NCBI GenBank assembly: GCA_030278955.1 | Contig: JAOANR010000001.1 | Span: forward strand, 26,107,120 to 26,171,119 | Source: Hygrophila difformis | Taxonomy: Eukaryota > Streptophyta > Magnoliopsida > Lamiales > Acanthaceae | Length of the DNA: 64,000 nucleotides | Reading direction: 5' to 3' | Shown: piece after piece, positions 11,503-21,444 of the stretch | Position numbering within the stretch: the stretch's first letter is position 1 | Layout: the number at the start of each line of letters is the position of its first letter | Notes under the pieces: model-generated | Told to the model about the DNA's origin: nothing | Database searches by the model: none | What the model saw: the letters and a program-made list of their open reading frames with translations, nothing else | Translations under genes and position numbers: made by a program

Positions 11503-14500
11503 CTCCCCCTTAGTGCAAACTTACTATCCATGACACCAAGAGCTTGACAAAAAACTTCAAATTTATCCTTGGCAAGTGCTTTGGTGAGAGTGTCAGCAAC
11601 TTGATCTTTGCTTCTTATCTTCTGGAGCACAATATCTTGACTTAACACCTTCTCTCGAACAAAATGGAATTGAGTTTCAATATGTTTAGTGCGAGCATGA
11701 AATATTGGGTTTTCGGCAAGCTTGATCGCACTCTCATTATCACAATAGATAGTAACTGGATAGTCAAGAGCAGACACCAATTCTTGAATGAGTCTCTTTA
11801 GCCACATGCATTCTTGAGTAGCCATTGTTGCTGCAACATACTCTGCTTCACAACTTGATAGTGCCACAGTGGGTTGTTTCTTGCTACACCAAGAAATTGC
11901 AGCTGAACCTGTAGTAAAACAATACCCTGTCGTCGAGCGTCTATCATTTATATCGCCCGCCCAGTCTGCATCTACAAAACCACTTAAATGAAAGAGCTCA
12001 GATTTCCTATACACCAATCCATAATTTAGTGTACCTTTGACATAGCGAAGTATCCTTTTAGCTGCAGCTAGATGACTCTCACAAGGTTCATCCATGAACT
12101 GAGAAATAACTCCAACAGAATAAACAATATCTAGCCTTGTGAATGTTAAGTAGAATAAACTACCAACAATTTATCGAAAAACAGTTGCATCTTCCAGCAA
12201 TTTTCCTCCATTTTTAGCAAGCTTCAAGCAAGATTCCATAGGAGTAGCCATAGAATTTGACTTATCCATATGAAATCGTTGTAGAAGAGTTGAGGCATAT
12301 CTTCTTTGTGAAACAAAATATCCATCAGACTTTTCAATTTCCAGACCAAGAAAGCAACTAGCTTCACCCAAGTTTTTCATGTCAAAACAAACAGAAAGTG
12401 CATCCCGAAGACAATCAATTTCAACATTATTATCTCCAGTGACAATCATATCATCCACATATAATAGAACTATAATACACATACCAATTGCCTTCTTGAT
12501 AAATAAACTTGGATCAGCATCTGAAGATTTAAAACCACAAAATGTAAGATATTGAGCAATCTTACCAAACCATGCCCGAGAAGCTTGCTTAAGGCCATAC
12601 AAAGCTTTCTTGAGTTTGCATACATGATTTGGAAACTCCTTAGAAATAAAGCCATGAGGTTGCTCCATAAATATTTCACGATCCAGATCTCCATAGAGGA
12701 ACGCATTCTTAACATCTAGCTGCCACAATTTCCACCCTTTATTTGCAGCCAAAGAAATGACTGTCCGAACCGTAACCATTTTAGCCACGGGGCTAAAAGT
12801 ATCACCATAATCTTGACCTTACTGCTGCGAAAAGCCACGAGCTACAAGGCGTGCTTTGAATCTGTCCACCTGACCATCAGCCCTTCTCTTCATTTACAGG
12901 TAATTAGATGTTGACCATTTATAGGTAATTAGATCAACATCTTTTGGTTTTGGTACTAGCTCCCATGTATCGTTTTTCCTCAATGCTAGAATTTCTTCAT
13001 TCATTGCTTTTTCCCATTCTAGAAACCCTTTAGCTTCATTATATGAATGTGGCTCTACTTCGTACACATTATCCAGGAAAAAAACAGAAGCAACCGAAAA
13101 CTGATTTAGCTCAACTCGATAATCAGTCAAGTGATCTGGTTGTTTTCTTTGTCGGTTGATCTTCTTGTAATAATTTCAGTAGTATCTTCCAATGGAGGAT
13201 TATTTGGAGAGTTATTCTGCCCATTTTCAGATTCAGAGACATCAAGAAAAAGTGGGAGAAAAGCAAGATCTCCATTTCCTTTTCCTTCATTTTCTTCCTT
13301 CACATATGATGATACTTCGTCAAAAACCACATCACGAGATACAATAACCTTCCTGGTATTTAGATCCATACATCTCCACCCTTTTCTATGAGTAACATAA
13401 CCAACAAAAATACAACGCCTAGCCTTTGCATCCAGCTTAGTTCGATTGCTTTTTGGAATATTAACAAAGCAAATAGATCCAAAAATTCTAAAATAACTCA
13501 CATTGGGTTTCCGATGATATGCTAGCTCAAAGGGTGACATTTTCATTTCTGGCCATGGAGGTAATCTGTTCACAACATGGCACGCAGTTTGCATTACAGC
13601 AGCCCACAACTCTTGGGGAAGTCGCTTGTCATGAAGCCAACATAGGCAAATAGATGTAAGATGAGTCAGCTTACGCTCGGCAACTCCATTTTGTTATGGA
13701 GTATCTGGGCAAGTCATTTGACGTTGGACTCAATGCTTCCTGCAGTAATCTGAAAATTCATTGGACATATATTCTCCTCCATTGTCGGTACGCAAGCACT
13801 TAACTGATGAGCCAAATTCCTTTTCCACCTCATTTTTAAATTCAACAAATTTTGAGAAAGCTTCACTTTTCTGTTTCAAGAAATAGACCCAGGTGAAACG
13901 AGAGAAATCATCAATAAACACCATGACATAACAGAATCCAGAATAACTGGCTGTTCTTGTTGGCCCTTGAATGTCAGAATGTACTAATTCCAACATAGAA
14001 GATGCTCGATTATCAGAATTCGGAAAAGAAAGTCGATGAGACTTTCCGTACTGGCAGCCTGCACAAATTTCATCATTGTGTAAAGAATTAAAAATAGGCA
14101 TACCATCCAGCAACCGTTGCGTTGAAATTTTATGCAGGAGTTGAGAACCGACATGACCCAGACGGGCATGCCACAATGATGAACTAGCTGTAAGACTCGT
14201 CATTTTAACATATGCTTCACTTGCTGACAATACATACAAAGATTCTTTCTTTGTTCCAGTAAGCATAACACCAGCATCAATATTCCTTAAATTTGAAAGA
14301 ACTTGAACATTATCAGGGCCAAAGAGAACAAACCTCCCAGATACAGTTATTTGAGCAACAGAGGCCAGATTTTTCTTTAAACTTGGAACATGATACACAT
14401 CTTCAAGAATAATATCACCACCATTTGAGTCACCTTCTTTTACCACAGGATGCAAAGAATTATCGGCTGTCACAATAACCTTCTTGCCACGATGAGGACG

Positions 14501-15574
14501 AATATTAGACAACAAGGTGGCCTTTCCTGTTGCATGATGAGAACAACCAGCGTCCATAATCCATGCTTTATCATAATCGATAGTATGATCCTCTATGAGC
14601 GTGTCGGTCTGGTGCTCAATAGATGCCATACTATTTGATTGATTCACCACTTCAATGGATAGACAATTTTCCCAATTTATCTCGCCACTTTCTAGTATTC
14701 ACCTCAGTTTCATTTAATTTCACCCTGCAATTTCGTTTAATGTGACATGGCTTTCCACATCGATCACACACCACCCTCAATCGACAATTCGCCTTGATGT
14801 GGCCTGGTTTTCCACATCGATCACATACCACTTTTGCGCGACAATCTCGTTTGATATGCCCTGGCTTTCCACACCTATAACAATTTTTTGAATTTTCTTT
14901 AGACTTGTCTTGATTTCTTCCACCACCAGAGTTGTGATCAAAAGAATAATTCTTTTTCCGTTCTTTAACATTAAGAACATCATCCGCCTTGGAGCCTCTT
15001 GGTTCGCCAACAAATTTTCCAACTCAACAATGGAAGGTTGAGTCGCCCACCCCTGTATAGAAGACACGAAAGGGAGAAACTCCTTCCGTAAACCCCGAAT
15101 AAGATATTGGTGTTGCCGTGCATCACTCACCGAATCATCCGGATCCAACGCAGATATTTCTGCACAAATACTTTTCACTTTCAAAAAATATTCTCCAATT
15201 GAAAGATTACCTTGAGTTGCAACTGCTAATTCATTCTCCAAATATTGAAGCCTGGCGTTGTCTTTCTTTGTGAACAATTGTTCAAGAGTTTCCCAAACTT
15301 GCTTAGGTGTTGTCAAATCACGAACATGATTAATATAATCCTTGCTAATTCACGTTCTGAGAGCAAACAATGCCTTCCCACATTTTATTTTTCATTTTCG
15401 CCGAGAATCTGCATTTTGTGGAGTGTCTCCAGGAATTTCTGTTTCTTCACCGGCAACCAATTCCCACAAATATTGTCCTTGTATGTAGGCTTCCATACAT
15501 AACCTCCAATAATTGTAGTTATTTCCAACCAGCTTCTCGATTGCACCATTTGAAGCAGGATTTCCACCATTCAT
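11503..15574 (-). pseudogene. Copia gag-pol, minus strand, stops and frameshifts
   Basis: The frame starts at the ATG whose A is 15574. In-frame stops interrupt gag near 15392 and again before about 15316. A one-base shift near 14995 and a compensating shift near 14662 enclose the zinc-knuckle segment. Protease WIMDAGCSHHATG lies near 14560, and the GAG-pre-integrase LWHARLGHVG near 14170. In the integrase core, two stops near 13729 and 13693 precede QNGVAERK. A shift occurs near 13130, then RT with FLYGDL and YVDDMIVTGD near 12450, and RNase H with SSCEAEYVA near 11850, ending close to the polypurine tract. A short direct duplication of 'aggtaattagat' near 12897 and 12921 adds damage before RT. 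It cannot make a functional polyprotein. Confidence 0.9.
14727..14882 (-). other. Three tandem CCHC zinc knuckles in Copia gag
   Basis: Read on the minus strand, three motifs follow each other with a 57 bp (19-residue) period: CYRCGKPGHIKRDC (14882-14841), CDRCGKPGHIKANC (14825-14784) and CDRCGKPCHIKRNC (14768-14727). Each fits CX2CX4HX4C, the nucleic-acid-binding knuckle of retroelement Gag. Linkers are five residues (RAKVV, RLRVV). One knuckle is usual for plant Copia Gag, so this is a local triplication. Confidence 0.85.
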
Positions 15575-15700
15575 CTTGAAAGAGGAATTTTATCAAACAC
15601 TTGATGTGCACCTTTACTTCAGCGAACAATGGGTAACAAATATACCTGACTGACACTCAAGAATGAAACAGAAAGTAATACAGAGATATTCAAAAACCTT

Positions 15701-15712
15701 GCTCTGATACCA
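15701..15712 (-). other. Primer-binding site of the minus-strand Copia
   Basis: The plus strand reads GCTCTGATACCA, the complement of TGGTATCAGAGC (tRNA-Met type), directly abutting the 5' LTR. Confidence 0.9.
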
Positions 15713-15954
15713 TGTCAAGCAAATAAGCAAGCAAGAAATCTCAATACAAAGATAAAAAGATGGAGGAAATATACTCTCTTATTCATAGTCCACAAAAGGA
15801 GTACAATATATAGAATAGGAAAAAAGATAAGCAGGGGAAATATATAAAGTAAAACTTATTCGTAGGAATCACATATTTAATTCCCAAATTATTTCCTAGA
15901 TTAATGAGAGTAATAATAGACCAAAATAAGAGTAAGTTTGACTAATTTGAAACA
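15713..15954 (-). repeat. 5' LTR of the minus-strand Copia
   Basis: This 242 bp LTR matches 11261-11502. It ends (plus strand) TTTGAAACA and is followed by the CATGA duplication. Confidence 0.9.
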
Positions 15955-16189
15955 CATGAATTTAAATAATAAAATAATTGGACCGATCATCATCACTTTT
16001 ATCTTCTCTTTCACGTAGAATACATAGAGTTTTTGTAACAATAGATGAGAGTTAAATCTTAAACGTTTCTCTGGTTATTATTATTGTCACTAGAGTATAT
16101 CAAGGTTCTGCCGCCGCCGCCGATTAACTTCTGGCTTAAGGTAAGAGAATTCCACATTGTAATATTCCTTACTTTTAGACAATGGAATA

Positions 16190-16860
16190 ATACATTCTGT
16201 TAAAAAATACAAAACATGCTATGCCTAAGCCCAACCATTATGTTAAACTGAAGGAGGAAAACATTCTGTTTGAAATTAATAAACATTTTATCTGAAATTA
16301 ATAAACATTCTGTCTATATCTGTGTAGTAAAAATTATTTAATCTCGCTAACACATTCTATCAAGTCTAATTCAGACATTATATTGTACTAAACAAGGCAT
16401 TCTGTGTTACGTGTTAATCTTTGAAATATGGTTTGTATGCAGTGAGTGAAATATATCTTTGGGCTATGATTGGATGAATGCTCATTCATCATTCACAACA
16501 CTTGATGAGGCATACGAAACTTATCGTGCGTATGGTAGCATTCGAGGATTTTCGGTTCTAATAGATAATGAGAAGAAGGGAGGTGCAGATTCTATGCAAG
16601 AATGTTGCATCTATGAAAACAGAATGGTTGACATTTTTAGACAGAATGTTACCTTTAGGAAAACAGAATGCATGCATTTCCAACATTTGGAAAATAGAAT
16701 GTTGAATCTAAGAAAACAGAATGATTGCTATTATTATATAGAATGTTGAACAAGACAGAATTGTTACTATAGGGGACATAATGTTTCAAATAGGAAAACA
16801 AAATGCATTTTTTATAAATATTTGGAAAGAGAATGTTATGTGTCTGTACACAAAATGGCA
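16190..16860. repeat. Inverted arrays of a CATTCTG/CAGAATG motif
   Basis: CATTCTG occurs at about 16192, 16262, 16307 and 16397 in the left part. In the right part the same motif appears inverted as CAGAATG or TAGAATG at 16620, 16642, 16664, 16695, 16717 and 16739, with decayed copies to about 16850. Right-hand spacing is 22, 22, 31, 22 and 22 bp. Subterminal arrays in opposite orientation are typical of the transposase-binding regions of DNA transposons, but no terminal inverted repeat was fixed. Confidence 0.55.
16459..16605 (+). pseudogene. FAR1-like DNA-binding domain fragment
   Basis: The frame beginning GYDWMNAHSSFTTLDEAY and continuing ETYRAYGSIRGFSV resembles the start of the FAR1 DNA-binding domain, with its F.s..eAy.fY..YG...GFSv pattern. 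FAR1/FRS proteins derive from MULE transposases. A candidate splice acceptor TATGCAG lies just upstream, near 16441. The frame then runs into the CAGAATG array with no further domain, so only about 45 residues are recognisable. It could be a captured exon or the relic of a transposase-related gene. The match is from memory and short. Confidence 0.35.
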
Positions 16861-17080
16861 CACTTAGTGGCAGAACACAAGAATTGCCTTCTCCTCCACC
16901 AATGGTGTTTCGAATCCGGTGATGATTGGCCGACAGCTTCATCATTATCCCCATTTTGAAAAAGCCGAACGCTTGCATGCAAAGGTAATTTAAAGCTAAT
17001 ACAAAATAAAATAATAACTATCACAATTACACTTTTACCCTCACACAATCTGCACCCTACAACTACTAAAATTTTTAAGA

Positions 17081-18702
17081 GATAAATATTTTTTTAGGCC
17101 ATCAATAGGCAGGTAATTCACTTTTGGGCCACGAAAGATTGAATTATGAAATTCAGCCGCCAACAGGCATTCGGGCCGAATTTAAAGCCAATTTGACCAA
17201 TACCACACAAAATCGGGCCGCGTGCAACCCACTCACCACACGATGGTTTAAAAGCGGAAATTGTCTCCTTTTGGTGGCCTGTTTTAGTTGTTTGGTAATT
17301 AAAATAAATATTTCTCCATCATTCCATTATTTATGCATCACTTTCCTTTTTCTGTCTATTTTAACATTTTTGTCTCATTCTCATTATAGTAAATAGTCCC
17401 TCCGTGCCAGTTTAATTCTCTTGTTTGACTTTTTGTCATTCTTAATTATTTAACTTTGACTTATGTTATTATTAGTATATATTCGAAAGAAATAGTCGAG
17501 TTGGGTCTTGTTAAAATCTTAACTCATGTAGTTTTAGAATATATATTTTATATAATTTTTTTTTTTACATATTTTGAGATATTAACGATTGCAAATGTGC
17601 ATTGGATGTGTGCACAAATCAAACAAGATATGTTAAGTGTGACGGAAGAAGTAATGAAATATCCATCACCAAACCTATCTTAAGAAGTAATGAAATATTA
17701 ATAACTGTATAGGCTGTTTTGCAACAAAAAAAAAATCACCAAACCTACTGCATCACATCAATAATTAAATTTCAAACTGACGACAATTAATAAATTCCAA
17801 CATACGACCATACATCACATATTTGTGTATTAATTAAAAATTCAAATTTAATATAATTATATCACATAAATTTCTAGTTTACTCCTACAATAAATACTAA
17901 TATACACTACATTAAATACGCTCTATCCCCACATAAAATACCGTGGTCAAAATACCATGATGTGAAATAAACATTCATTAAAATATATAATAAATAAAAA
18001 TAAAACAAATATATATTATAAAAAAATTTAAAAAATAAAAAAATAATAAGTAGAATTAATTGAATTAATAATAACATCAAGAATTAATTAAAGTATCTAA
18101 TTTAAAATAAAAATTAAATAATTAAATCTAAAAAATAAATTAAATTTTGACGGACAAAAAATATTGTGACGGACAATAAAAATGAAAGTGTGACATAAAT
18201 AAATAGTTGGATAAAGTATTATTTAATTTAATTTAAAAAAATAGAAAATAAAATAAAAAACCTAAAATAGGCCACCAAAAGGTAAACATTGCAACTTTTA
18301 GGCCAGCGCGTGAGAGTGTGTGGCGAGTGGAGCACACACGGCCCGTTGAGACGTTGACTTGGTCAATTTGGCCTAAAAAACCAGCCCGAATGCCTGTTGG
18401 TGGCTCAATTTCATAATTCAATATTTTGTGGCCCAAAAGTGAATTATCTGTCTATTGATGGCCTAAAAAATATTTATCTCGGATTTAAAAAACAACCAAG
18501 CAAACCTCTACAAGACTAAACTGACAATTCCACGCATTGATCCATTAATTGGCTGATTGGGTAGTCAGGTAGAGCCGAAAAATATATGGATGAAATCTAT
18601 TATAGATATAGACAAAAATATGGAAATAGAATATATATATATACATATACAAATACATATGTCGGAGTTTGTAAATCTAATTTAACCTAAATATACAGAA
18701 GA
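17081..18702 (+). repeat. 1.62 kb direct duplication, unit 2 (long-TIR element copy 2)
   Basis: This is nearly identical to 8967-10585, including the nested Stowaway-like unit. Here the left end reads GAGATAAATATT, matching the complement of the right end (AATATTTATCTC) for two more bases than copy 1 does. The right TIR ends near 18480 and the shared right flank continues to 18702. Both copies lie in the same orientation with the Copia 11261-15954 between them. Confidence 0.9.
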
Positions 18703-19446
18703 AACTGAGGAGGAAAGGAAAATGGCAAATTCCAATTTCTAAGCCAAAATAGCGTACCACATTTGACATTTACACGAGATCGTTTGCTTGACCTTTTTCG
18801 AGAATCAATTTTTGCCATTTTACATTTCTTGCCTATTGCTTCGTCTTTTCCTTGAGATTTTTGGGCCTAATATTGTTAAATTTTATATTATGTTTCGATT
18901 GATCTCTATTATCCATTAAGTTAAAAATTATTCTGTAAGAAATCCCTGGTTTTCCTTGTTAATAGACTGATAATTTAGGAGTTAGTTCAAGTGTTAATTC
19001 TCCCTTTGAAGCCAGGGTTCCAAATTCAACGATGGCAACAAAAAACGATGGTTGCTCCTTGCTCGTATACATAAGTTGATAACTCATTGTAATAATCAAC
19101 TCTTTACCATCAATAAATTTTCAGTTTACACCCTGTGAAATTGTGAATATTCCTTTATTTTTCCAATTTATTATTATTTTTTTTTTAGCTTGAATGAGAT
19201 GTTCTAACCTAGAGAGCATCATATCGGGAAAAAATTTCAGAGGCTATTAATTGTAGAGACAATAAATTGCGCTAAGTGAGAACCAGATGCAAAATAAGAA
19301 TCTCTTGAGAAAACCACATGCACAAGGAAATGAAGAAAACTAAAAGAACCAGTTTTGTGGTCTTTTTCTGCCCTTTTGCTTTTCCATCCATTCCTACCAT
19401 TACTTATTTCATACAATGTAAATTTCCTCACTTCGGTTGAGGCGTC
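18703..19446. other. Upstream region of the peptide-gene relic, no gene seen
   Basis: This is non-coding AT-rich sequence. Its right end leads into a clean TATA box at 19447, so it probably contained the promoter of the former paralogue at 19525. Confidence 0.4.
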
Positions 19447-19455
19447 TATAAATAG
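19447..19455 (+). promoter_or_regulatory. TATA box of the peptide-gene relic
   Basis: TATAAATAG lies 78 bp before the ATG at 19525, a spacing that would give a leader of roughly 45-50 nt. Confidence 0.5.
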
Positions 19456-19524
19456 ACAGCTCAGTGCACAAATTTCTTCATTCAATACTTGCAATTAATT
19501 AGCTCTTGTGAAAGAGATATATAA

Positions 19525-19630
19525 ATGGGTTCCAAATTGTCGTTTTTCTTTGTCCTTTGCTTAGCTCCAAGTCTCCTTATTCCCATTCACGTGTTTGCTT
19601 AGACTTCCGGTTCTGTTGATGAACCATCAT
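19525..19630 (+). pseudogene. First-exon relic of a paralogue of the 805-1980 peptide gene
   Basis: The ATG opens MGSKLSFFFVLCLAPSLLIP, aligning with the signal peptide of the gene at 805 (MxSK, VLCL, SLLI). At the position of the first mature residue the codon is TAG (19600-19602). After the stop the frame continues TSGSVDEPS to a GTAAGC donor at 19631, in phase 1 exactly as in the 805 gene, so exon structure was conserved before inactivation. No cysteine-rich second exon was found downstream; the next kilobase is repeat DNA. A 25-residue signal peptide alone is all that could be made, so it is scored as a pseudogene. Confidence 0.6.
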
Positions 19631-19639
19631 GTAAGCATA

Positions 19640-20700
19640 GCATTTCTCCTCCCATCCACCATACTGTAATAATATTTTAAATTAGAATCGCATGCAGCCA
19701 TCATTAATAATGCATACTACTCTCTCCGTATTTTAATAAGTGTAATGTATTTTGACTTTTATTTTTGTTATAGTTATATAAAAAAAGGAAAAAAAAACCC
19801 AAATAGTCCCACAATTTTGGCCTTTTTCTTAAACGGTCCCATAAAATTTCCATTAACTAAATCCGTCCAATAATTTTGTTAAGTTTTGCCAAAATGATCC
19901 CAACCGCAGTTAATCAAGTTTCAAGCTGACGTGGTAGGAGGATTAAGAGAGTAATCTAAATTTGACCGATTTTTAGGCTTACCTGGCATTGTTGTTGGTG
20001 CCATGTCAACTTTTATTTCCATTTTGGGAAAATACCAAATTCTAACCCGTAACCCCATTTCTCAATTCCCCATTGTTTTACCCTTCCCCAATTGACGGAA
20101 ACCTTTCCCCAACCCTCAGTCCAGCGCTCCCATTTCCTCCATTTTCACCGATTGAGAGTGGTGGTTGTATGGAATTTTTTCTCACCAGAAACATAAACAC
20201 AAGCAATAAATTTTTTTCAAAATAAAAACATGAATTCATTGTCGTGTGTATGCAGAACATCAGGGTAAGAATCCTAAATTGTAGATAATACTCCAAATTA
20301 CAGAATCAATGTATAAAAGGAATCCCCAAATTACATAGATAAACAGTGACAACAAAAAGAACAGAAACCTTAATAGGCTATAGAACTCGTAAGCATCGAA
20401 AAAGAAAAAAAAACAAGAAAAGAATTTAACCTAGAAAAAAAAAGAAAGAAATCTAAAAAAGGAATTCGCTACGACTCTTCGATTCTTGAAAAATAAAAAC
20501 CAAAAAACCAATCAAACACAATTTAGATTCGTCCCACAATTTTGGTCTTTTTCTTAAGAAAAAGACCGTTTAAGAAATCTAAAAAAGGAATTCGCTACGA
20601 CTCTTGCCAATTAGGTGTCACTAAATTGTCGCAAACTTTTTGACATCTTGCCAATGGAATATTAATTTATTATTATTATCACAGCACTTCAAGGCACCTT
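19640..20700. other. Repeat debris between the relic and the gypsy LTR
   Basis: It contains a Stowaway-like fragment near 19722 (ctctctccgtatt). 'agtcccacaattttggcctt' occurs near 19806 and is echoed near 20532. A direct repeat 'aggaattcgctacgactctt' lies near 20460 and 20585. There is a 24 bp perfect palindrome near 20545-20568, with arms GGTCTTTTTCTT and complement. No gene was recognised. Confidence 0.5.
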
Positions 20701-20707
20701 TACATAA

Positions 20708-21391
20708 TGTTAACCGAACAAAAATATGAAGCCCATCCCTATTAGTCCAAGGTTGAAGGCCCATCTGTTTTGGATTGCTCAGCCCAATCTGTAAAAATAT
20801 ATCCGGAAGAGAGGACGCGTTTCAAAGCCCAGAAAATATATCCGGAAGAGAGGACACATCTTCAAGGCCCAGTCAGTGAAAATATATCCGGAAGAGTGGA
20901 CGCACCTCCAAACGCCCAGTTAGTGAAAATGTATCCGAGAGAGGACGCATCGTCAACGCCCGGAAGAGGAGGACGCGTCTTCAGCCAATGGAGTGGGTCA
21001 CCCTAGAGTCTCACGAGAAAAAGCAATGAAATCGTTATCTAAGGAAACGAATCATATTCCATGGAAATAAATCTTAAGCAAGATACATCATCGAGGAAAC
21101 AGATCAAGAGACGAATCAGGGAGCGTCTGTTGGCTTAGATTTGAAGGATGCATCACCACTATATAAATGCAAGCGGCCTCACAAGCAAGGGACACCTCAA
21201 ATACTCCAGAGAGAGACGTTTTTACTTACTTTACTTTTCTTTACAGTTTTCCTGCGTTTTACTGCTTTTTGTTCTTCAATTCCTTTACCGCTTTCATTTA
21301 ATTCCTGTACTTTTCTATTTTTCTTGTAATCTTTCCCCAAGTTCTTCAATAAAAGAGAGATTCTCTCCTCTCAAGATTTTCATCGTTAACA
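20708..21391 (+). repeat. 5' LTR of the gypsy element
   Basis: The ends are TGTTAAC and GTTAACA, a perfect inverted pair. U3 holds about four imperfect 45 bp tandem units 'aaaatatatccggaagag(a/t)ggac' from 20791 to 20960. A TATA box TATATAAAT lies near 21160 and AATAAA near 21348. Confidence 0.7.
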
Positions 21392-21444
21392 AATTGGCAC
21401 GCCCAGTGAGACTCGATTTGAGACCATATCTGGTTCAGTAGTGC

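Larger units (their letters stand above)
11261..15954 (-). mobile_element. Complete but decayed Ty1/copia element, minus strand
   Basis: The 4.69 kb insertion is flanked by CATGA (11256-11260 and 15955-15959). It has two 242 bp LTRs differing by about nine substitutions and two small indels. On the minus strand the order is 5' LTR, tRNA-Met primer site at 15712-15701, gag, protease, integrase, RT, RNase H, polypurine tract AAGGGGGAG, 3' LTR. The coding frame has several stops and frameshifts. LTR divergence of roughly 4% suggests it is somewhat older than the Copia at 2343. Confidence 0.93.

Noticed and set aside
16617..16860. Regularly spaced short motifs that could suggest a CRISPR-like array
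   Set aside because: The conserved word is only seven bases, spacing varies, a mirror set exists on the other side, and the DNA is plant nuclear. Transposon subterminal repeats fit better.
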